Shown in pieces: positions 6,983 to 10,705 of a stretch of DNA of 10,705 bases; the stretch's first letter is position 1; each line of letters starts with the position of its first letter. Below the pieces are notes generated by a model, which did not search any database, was not told where the DNA came from, and worked only from the letters and a program-made list of their open reading frames with translations. The stretch spans positions 1-10,705 of the forward strand of contig JAAZEW010000305.1 in assembly GCA_012512055.1 (NCBI GenBank). Reading direction: 5' to 3'. A program made the translations under genes and the position numbers. Origin of the DNA: Bacillota bacterium. GTDB lineage: Bacteria > Bacillota_G > SHA-98 > UBA4971.

Positions 6983-8319
6983 ACTAATCCCTCCAATGCC
7001 CGACATAGTGCATCAATCTCTTCTTTGGTTCGCTTCTCCGTCACTGCAACTAACATGGAATCAGACAGGCCGGAATAGAACCTTCCAAGCGGCAGCCCAC
7101 CCAGAATGTCGGCCTCGAGAACGCCTTTGGAAAGCTTCTCCGGCTCGACAGGTGTTCTTACTACGAATTCCTTGAAGAAGGGTGCAGAGTACTTTTGCTC
7201 AAACCCGGGAATCTCGCAAAGCTTCCCACACGCGTAATGCGCTTTCTCAATACACTGCTCTGCAATTTCCTTTATCCCTTGTTTCCCTAGCCATGATAGG
7301 TATACTGTTGCAGCAAGAGCGCAAAGCGCTTGGTTTGAGCAGATGTTTGATGTTGCCCTGTCTCGCCTGATATGCTGCTCTCTGGCTTGAAGCGTCAGGA
7401 GATATCCTCGGCGTCCCTGATCGTCATGTGTCTCGCCTGCAACTCGACCGGGCATCTGTCTCATATGTTCTTTACGGCAGGTCAGGAAACCCAGATGCGG
7501 CCCGCCAAAGCCCATAGGAATTCCAAGACCCTGGCCTTCACCTACCGCGATATCAGCTCCATATTCGCCCGGAGGAGCTATGATGCCTAGAGAGATCGGA
7601 TCAACACACGCGACAAAGAGCGCCTTCTTCTCGTGAGCCGCTTCCGCCGCAAGCGCCATGTTTTCTATGCACCCGAAAAAGTTCGGGCTTTGCAGAATGA
7701 CACAAGCCGTCTTATCAGAAACAAGATCTCGTACCGCTTCGATATCGGTTGCACCGTCTTTGAGAGGAACCTCTGTTATATTCAGCTCCAGGTTATGTGC
7801 ATATGTTCTTAATGTCCTACGATAGTCAGGATGTACTGCTCGCGAAATGATCACTTCTTGTTTGCGAGTCAACCTGCTCGCCATCATTGCAGCTTCAGCA
7901 ATTGCAGTCGCACCGTCATATAGCGAGGCATTGCTGATATCCATAGCAGTAAGCTCGCACATGAGTGTCTGGTATTCAAAGATGGATTGGAGCATTCCCT
8001 GACTTACTTCCGCTTGGTACGGAGTATACGACGTGTAAAACTCGGACCGTGAGATGATATGCTTCACAACGCTAGGTACATAGTGGTCATAGACACCTGC
8101 ACCCAGGAATGAAACCATACGATCAGTTGTAGTGTTTTTTCCAGCAAGGTCATACATGTACTTCATGAGCTCGAATTCGGACATCGCAGGTGGTAGGTTT
8201 AGTTTGCGATCAAGCTTGACATGGGAAGGAACGTCCGAGAACAGCTCATCAACACTGGAAACACCTATGGTTTTCAGCATCTCACTACGGTCCTCACTTG
8301 TATGGGGAACGTAGTTCAT
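6979..8319 (-). CDS. gcvPA: Glycine dehydrogenase (decarboxylating) subunit 1, GcvPA
   Basis: This is the N-terminal-half subunit of the split P protein, which forms the glycine decarboxylase with GcvPB. The 446 residues match the family's usual length and start [15 protein letters not shown]. Recognisable stretches include [16 protein letters not shown] (about 106-121), [18 protein letters not shown] (about 135-152), and the glycine-rich [20 protein letters not shown], which is typical of the family. The fold is that of a fold-type I PLP enzyme that lacks the catalytic lysine, which GcvPB supplies (family knowledge). The ATG shares one base with the gcvH stop (TAATG), and AAGGAGG lies about 10 nt upstream inside gcvH, so translation is probably coupled. 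Both ends overlap neighbours, which keeps H, PA and PB in step. Confidence 0.97.
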   Translation of the reverse strand: MNYVPHTSEDRSEMLKTIGVSSVDELFSDVPSHVKLDRKLNLPPAMSEFELMKYMYDLAGKNTTTDRMVSFLGAGVYDHYVPSVVKHIISRSEFYTSYTPYQAEVSQGMLQSIFEYQTLMCELTAMDISNASLYDGATAIAEAAMMASRLTRKQEVIISRAVHPDYRRTLRTYAHNLELNITEVPLKDGATDIEAVRDLVSDKTACVILQSPNFFGCIENMALAAEAAHEKKALFVACVDPISLGIIAPPGEYGADIAVGEGQGLGIPMGFGGPHLGFLTCRKEHMRQMPGRVAGETHDDQGRRGYLLTLQAREQHIRRDRATSNICSNQALCALAATVYLSWLGKQGIKEIAEQCIEKAHYACGKLCEIPGFEQKYSAPFFKEFVVRTPVEPEKLSKGVLEADILGGLPLGRFYSGLSDSMLVAVTEKRTKEEIDALCRALEGLV

Positions 8320-8708
8320 TACTCACCAGCCTCCTTGGCAACGTGAGCTTCGTATTCCTCTTGAGACATCAGATCCTCGGCTTCCTTCGGGTCAGTCATC
8401 TCAATGACAGCAACCCATCCCTCGCCGTACGGATCTTCATTTAGCAGTTCAGGCTGAGTATCCAATGCTGTGTTGACCTTTATGATCTTTCCGCTCACGG
8501 GGGCAAAAATCTGATCCGCAGTCTTCATCGAATCGAGATCTGCGAGCTCTGAACCTTTCTCTACATCCGCCCCTTCATCAGGCAACCCTAGTCCGACAAT
8601 TGCACCAAGTTGATCCTGGGCAAAATAGGTAATGCCTACAGTTGCTTGGTTTCCGTCTACACGCACCCATTCATGCTGTTCGGTGTACTTCAGATCTTTA
8701 GGATACAC
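8319..8708 (-). CDS. gcvH: Glycine cleavage system H protein (lipoyl carrier)
   Basis: This is the shuttle protein of the glycine cleavage system. Its lipoyl-lysine carries the aminomethyl group from the P to the T protein. It has 129 residues, starting MYPKDLKYTEQHEW. The lipoylation site is DSMKTAD with Lys62, followed by IFAPVSGKI, as in the family; the usual ESVK is DSMK here. I chose GTG at 8708 because AGGAGGAG stands about 7 nt upstream and the N-terminus then aligns with other GcvH proteins. An in-frame TTG at 8732 would translate through that binding site. GcvH is also the expected substrate of LipM and of the two radical SAM proteins further down the operon. It is separated from gcvT by 170 nt that contain the parS site and a hairpin. 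Confidence 0.97.
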   Translation of the reverse strand: MYPKDLKYTEQHEWVRVDGNQATVGITYFAQDQLGAIVGLGLPDEGADVEKGSELADLDSMKTADQIFAPVSGKIIKVNTALDTQPELLNEDPYGEGWVAVIEMTDPKEAEDLMSQEEYEAHVAKEAGE

Positions 8709-8731
8709 GTTACTTCTCCTCCTTACCTTCA

Positions 8732-8756
8732 AGGCTTATTGAAAGCCTAGATCCAT
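8732..8756 (-). promoter_or_regulatory. Six-codon mini-ORF overlapping a hairpin in the gcvH leader
   Basis: On the minus strand GAAGGAGA is followed, at good spacing, by ATG at 8756 and the codons for MDLGFQ, ending in TAA at 8736. The 3' half of this mini-ORF forms a perfect 6-bp hairpin (AGGCTT, 5-nt loop, AAGCCT; 8732-8748) about 15 nt before the gcvH Shine-Dalgarno. A ribosome translating the mini-ORF would melt the hairpin. That is the arrangement expected of a translational coupling or attenuation device, although chance is possible. Confidence 0.4.
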
Positions 8757-8832
8757 TGATTGTCTCCTTCTGATACCCTTGACGTTGTCCTACAAAGCCG
8801 GCGCTAACCGCGAGAATAGTGGGACAATTCAT

Positions 8833-8848
8833 TGTTTCACGTGGAACA
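8833..8848 (-). promoter_or_regulatory. parS: parS centromere-like site (ParB/Spo0J binding), exact consensus match
   Basis: The minus strand of 8833-8848 reads TGTTCCACGTGAAACA. This fits the established Bacillus consensus TGTTNCACGTGAAACA at every defined position. With 15 fixed bases, a chance hit in this window on either strand has a probability of about 2 in 100,000. The site lies between gcvT and gcvH inside the operon. ParB (Spo0J) binds parS near the replication origin and loads SMC, so this locus is probably origin-proximal. No parA or parB gene is in the window. Confidence 0.88.
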
Positions 8849-8858
8849 TCGGTTCCAC
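8841..8858. repeat. 7-bp hairpin fused to the parS site
   Basis: GTGGAAC (8841-8847), loop ATCG and GTTCCAC (8852-8858) form a perfect hairpin whose left arm is half of the parS site. The right arm therefore places an extra parS half-site right beside the full site, in inverted orientation. It may matter for ParB spreading, or for the stability of the transcript through the gcvT-gcvH spacer; neither is shown. Confidence 0.6.
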
Positions 8859-8878
8859 AATACACGGTAATCCTATTC

Positions 8879-9997
8879 TTACTTAGCTTTTCTTACCTTC
8901 GCCTCTACGAACGGGGGCCTCACAGATTCTGCAAGGATTTTCTTCCCTCTAATGACAATATGGAACTGATTCCCTGGCTTGGCCAGCTCCGGAGGGCCAA
9001 AACACATACCAATACCTATACCAAGCGTCGGAGACAGAGAACCGCTTGTTACAGCCCCCACTACCTTACCGTCTTTCTCGACCTGGAACCCTGTCCTGGG
9101 TACGCCACGCTCGAGCAACTTGAATCCTGTAAGTCGTCTGGAAATACCTTCCTTCCTGACCCGCTCGATAGAATCCTTCCCCACAAAATCCCCCTTCGTC
9201 CTGGACACAATCCAGCCTAGCCCTACCTCCAGAGGATTGGTCTTTGAATCCAGCTCATTCCCGTAGAGAGAGTAGCCCATCTCAAGGCGCAAGGTGTCAC
9301 GGGCCCCGAGCCCGATAGGTTCAATATTAAACTTAGAACCGGCACGGAGCAAAGCATCCCACAGCTTCTCGGCATGAGTATGGTCAAAGAATAGCTCAAA
9401 TCCATCTTCGCCTGTATATCCGGTACGAGATATCAAGCAGTCAACGTCTGCCACACGCCCCGAAGTGAACTGGTAGTAGTAGACTTTGTCCAGATCCGTC
9501 TCGGTCAATTGGGCAAGCAACGCTGCTGAGTCAGGCCCCTGTATAGCCAGGAGAGCGGTTTCAGGCGATTCGTCCTTAATCTCTACACCGTCTTCTGCAT
9601 GAGACCTGAGCCAGTCTATGTCCTTATCAGCGTTGGAAGCATTTAGGACAAGGTAATATCCATCCTCTGTCCTGCAGGCTAAGATATCATCGACTATTCC
9701 GCCATCAGGATAACAGAGTAGCGTGTACTGAGCCTGGCCTGCAACTAACGTAGACACATCGTTACTGGTAACCTTCTGCAGGAATTCGAGAGCCCGTGGA
9801 CCGGATATTCTAACTTCTCCCATATGACAGAGATCGAATAGACCCACTTCCTGTCGTACTTTCTTGTGCTCCTCTACGATTCCTCGGTAATACACCGGCA
9901 TTATCCAGCCGCCAAAATCGATCATTCTTGCCCCGGCGCGAATATGAGCATCGTATAGAGGAGTTTTCATTGGTTCACCACCGTGGGTTTCTGTCAT
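8879..9997 (-). CDS. gcvT: Aminomethyltransferase, glycine cleavage system T protein
   Basis: GcvT releases ammonia from the aminomethyl-lipoyl arm of GcvH and transfers the one-carbon unit to tetrahydrofolate, giving 5,10-methylene-THF. The 372-residue length is normal. Family landmarks are DFGGWIMPVYY (27-37), LFDLCHMGE (53-61), TSNDV (77-81), and GGIVDD (99-104), which contains the conserved folate-site aspartate. Further landmarks are GYTGEDGFE, LGARDTLRLEMGYSLYGNE, and the C-terminal barrel with TSGSLSPTLG. I chose the ATG at 9997 because AAGGAGGTG (10004-10012) lies about 6 nt upstream. A longer frame to 10039 would run into the terminator hairpin, and a later ATG at 9970 lacks a binding site. 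It is the first gene after the glycine riboswitch. The 170 nt to gcvH is unusually long for this tight operon and holds a parS site. Confidence 0.97.
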   Translation of the reverse strand: MTETHGGEPMKTPLYDAHIRAGARMIDFGGWIMPVYYRGIVEEHKKVRQEVGLFDLCHMGEVRISGPRALEFLQKVTSNDVSTLVAGQAQYTLLCYPDGGIVDDILACRTEDGYYLVLNASNADKDIDWLRSHAEDGVEIKDESPETALLAIQGPDSAALLAQLTETDLDKVYYYQFTSGRVADVDCLISRTGYTGEDGFELFFDHTHAEKLWDALLRAGSKFNIEPIGLGARDTLRLEMGYSLYGNELDSKTNPLEVGLGWIVSRTKGDFVGKDSIERVRKEGISRRLTGFKLLERGVPRTGFQVEKDGKVVGAVTSGSLSPTLGIGIGMCFGPPELAKPGNQFHIVIRGKKILAESVRPPFVEAKVRKAK

Positions 9998-10025
9998 GTC
10001 AAGCACCTCCTTGATTATTCTTAAG

Positions 10026-10055
10026 AAAAAAACGGGCAAAGTTTGCTGCCCGTTT
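10026..10055 (-). terminator. Intrinsic terminator of the glycine riboswitch expression platform
   Basis: Read on the minus strand, AAACGGGCA, an 8-nt loop and TGCCCGTTT form a 9-bp stem followed by a run of T residues. It lies between the second aptamer and the gcvT ribosome binding site, the standard place for the switchable terminator. In characterised gcvT leaders glycine binding favours read-through, so this stem should form when glycine is low. I could not define the competing antiterminator pairing by eye. Confidence 0.9.
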
Positions 10056-10285
10056 CCCTGTCCTGTCGCCTGAGAGATTCCCCGTCTGCCGGCAGAGCGG
10101 GCGGGTTACTCCTTCGGCGGCGCTCCTGCGTAAGTAGAATGCGCCTCTCCAGAGGTCCGTCAGCCGGAGGTGCTTTTGCCTGAGAGTTTGGACACCTTTC
10201 GGCTTGAAAGATATCTTGCTCCTACGGCTCCTTCTTCTACGGATCGTTAGATACCCCTTGATCCTGTGAAGGCATCTCCCTCTGG
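10056..10285 (-). promoter_or_regulatory. Tandem (two-aptamer) glycine riboswitch, gcvT leader
   Basis: On the minus strand two glycine aptamers follow one another. Aptamer 1 (10149-10285) is closed by a 7-bp P1, CCAGAGG with CCTCTGG, and has GGGAGA, GTAGGAGCAAG and the signature CTCTCAGGCAAAAG (10173-10186 region). Aptamer 2 (about 10056-10152) has GGAGAGGCGC, GCCGAAGGAG (10109-10118) and CTCTCAGGCGACAGGACAGG. The CTCTCAGG box in both, with a purine-rich GCCGNAGGAG segment before it, is diagnostic of the class. Tandem aptamers bind glycine, and in Bacillus they switch the gcv operon on when glycine is abundant. The terminator follows directly. It probably controls all eight downstream genes, although internal promoters cannot be excluded. 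The outer limits are approximate. Confidence 0.95.
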
Positions 10286-10552
10286 CTTCATCCGGCAACC
10301 TATTCAATACTGTGTCCTTGAGCAGATATATTCGTCAGCACTTCTTACCGGCATTCTCATGGAAAACACAAAGCATTCCCGGAGTACGGGGGTAAGCCTG
10401 ACTTCATAAATACACCGGTTGGAACCGACACTTACTAGATTCCCATTACTATATTAGACTAAAACACCCTGATTCCTTCTTTCCTGCAACTACGTTAGGA
10501 GAGAAAAACGCGCCTTTTATCCCTCAAAGAACTGCACAATTCAGCCTTAAAC
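10286..10552. other. Divergent intergenic region upstream of the glycine riboswitch
   Basis: About 270 nt lie between the riboswitch and the first plus-strand reading frame. The operon promoter must be here or just outside, but I found no convincing TTGACA/TATAAT pair on the minus strand. A TATAGT hexamer near 10450 lacks a -35 partner at proper spacing. A small imperfect palindrome (CCGGTTGGAACCG, about 10421-10433) is the only other structure seen. No coding region is supported. Confidence 0.5.
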
Positions 10553-10595
10553 ATGATATCATGGTCTATGATCAAAAATATTGCCATCATAGACC
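10553..10595. promoter_or_regulatory. Palindrome plus adjoining inverted repeat, possible operator
   Basis: ATGATATCAT (10553-10562) is a perfect 10-bp palindrome. It directly abuts a perfect 10-bp inverted repeat, GGTCTATGAT (10563-10572) and ATCATAGACC (10586-10595), with a 13-nt AT-rich spacer. The ATGAT half-motif recurs in both. Such stacked dyads between divergent transcription units often bind regulators, but here the second one also overlaps the start of a short plus-strand ORF, so an RNA hairpin is equally possible. Confidence 0.45.
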
Positions 10596-10702
10596 CCAAC
10601 AGCCTATCACTTGAATATCTATGCAACAAGGGCATGCAGCGAGGTTATTTGAGTGAAGGAGAGACAATGATAGGAGGTCACCTCTATGTATCAGCTACTT
10701 GA
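10568..10702 (+). CDS. Short hypothetical ORF (44 codons), not recognised
   Basis: An ATG at 10568 opens 44 codons, starting MIKNIAIIDPNSLSLEYL, before TGA at 10700-10702. It has no clear Shine-Dalgarno, and its start lies inside an inverted repeat. An internal ATG at 10667, with GAAGGA about 6 nt upstream, would give only an 11-residue peptide ending at the same stop and overlapping the next reading frame. I do not recognise the sequence, and it has no membrane segment or motif. It may be chance, a small regulatory peptide, or a leader coupled to the gene starting at 10686. Confidence 0.25.
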   Translation: MIKNIAIIDPNSLSLEYLCNKGMQRGYLSEGETMIGGHLYVSAT

Positions 10703-10705
10703 GAG
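10686..10705 (+). CDS. Start of a plus-strand gene cut off by the window end
   Basis: ATG at 10686 is preceded by a near-ideal AGGAGGT (10672-10678) at 7-nt spacing and opens MYQLLE before the window ends. The binding site sits inside a short palindrome (GAGGTCACCTC), which could mask it. The frame differs from that of the 44-codon ORF that overlaps it. It is divergent from the glycine cleavage operon. Six residues are not enough to suggest a product. Confidence 0.45.

Noticed and set aside
9999..10307. Minus-strand open frame over the riboswitch
   Set aside because: It covers the two glycine aptamers and the terminator, whose RNA motifs fully explain the sequence.

Overview
The window looks like a chromosomal segment of a Gram-positive, probably anaerobic Bacillota (Clostridia-like) bacterium. 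The evidence is strong GGAGG-type ribosome binding sites at nearly every gene, a glycine decarboxylase P protein split into two subunits (GcvPA/GcvPB), a LipM-type octanoyltransferase, a tandem glycine riboswitch with an intrinsic terminator, and an exact match to the Bacillus-type chromosomal parS sequence. Base composition is roughly balanced. No species is claimed.

Layout: almost everything is one minus-strand operon, read from about 10300 down to 513. It starts with a two-aptamer glycine riboswitch (about 10056-10285) and a terminator hairpin (10026-10055). Then follow gcvT (8879-9997), gcvH (8319-8708), gcvPA (6979-8319), gcvPB (5522-6982), two radical SAM genes overlapping by 4 nt (4337-5248 and 3345-4340), lipM (1973-2839) and a glycerate 2-kinase (513-1871). 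The left 512 bases hold inverted repeats but no convincing gene. At the far right, on the plus strand, a short ORF and the start of another reading frame run off the window.

How the genes fit together: GcvT, GcvH and GcvPA/PB cleave glycine, with the lipoylated arm of GcvH carrying the aminomethyl group. LipM would octanoylate GcvH. The two radical SAM proteins, next to it and with no classical LipA in the window, are best explained as the LipS1/LipS2-type two-protein lipoyl synthase, which inserts the two sulfurs. The operon would then make both the machine and its cofactor under glycine control. The glycerate kinase could feed carbon that leaves by glycine-serine-hydroxypyruvate-glycerate into glycolysis as 2-phosphoglycerate (inference). 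Lipoamide dehydrogenase (GcvL) is not in the window.

The most unusual material lies between the genes. A perfect 16-bp parS site sits in the gcvT-gcvH spacer. A six-codon mini-ORF and a hairpin stand just before gcvH. Each of the three longer spacers after gcvPB carries its own, different tandem repeat: a 25-bp unit x4 before the first radical SAM gene, a degenerate 16-bp unit x about 29 before lipM, and a 17-bp unit x3 before the glycerate kinase. A 15-bp perfect inverted repeat follows gcvPB.
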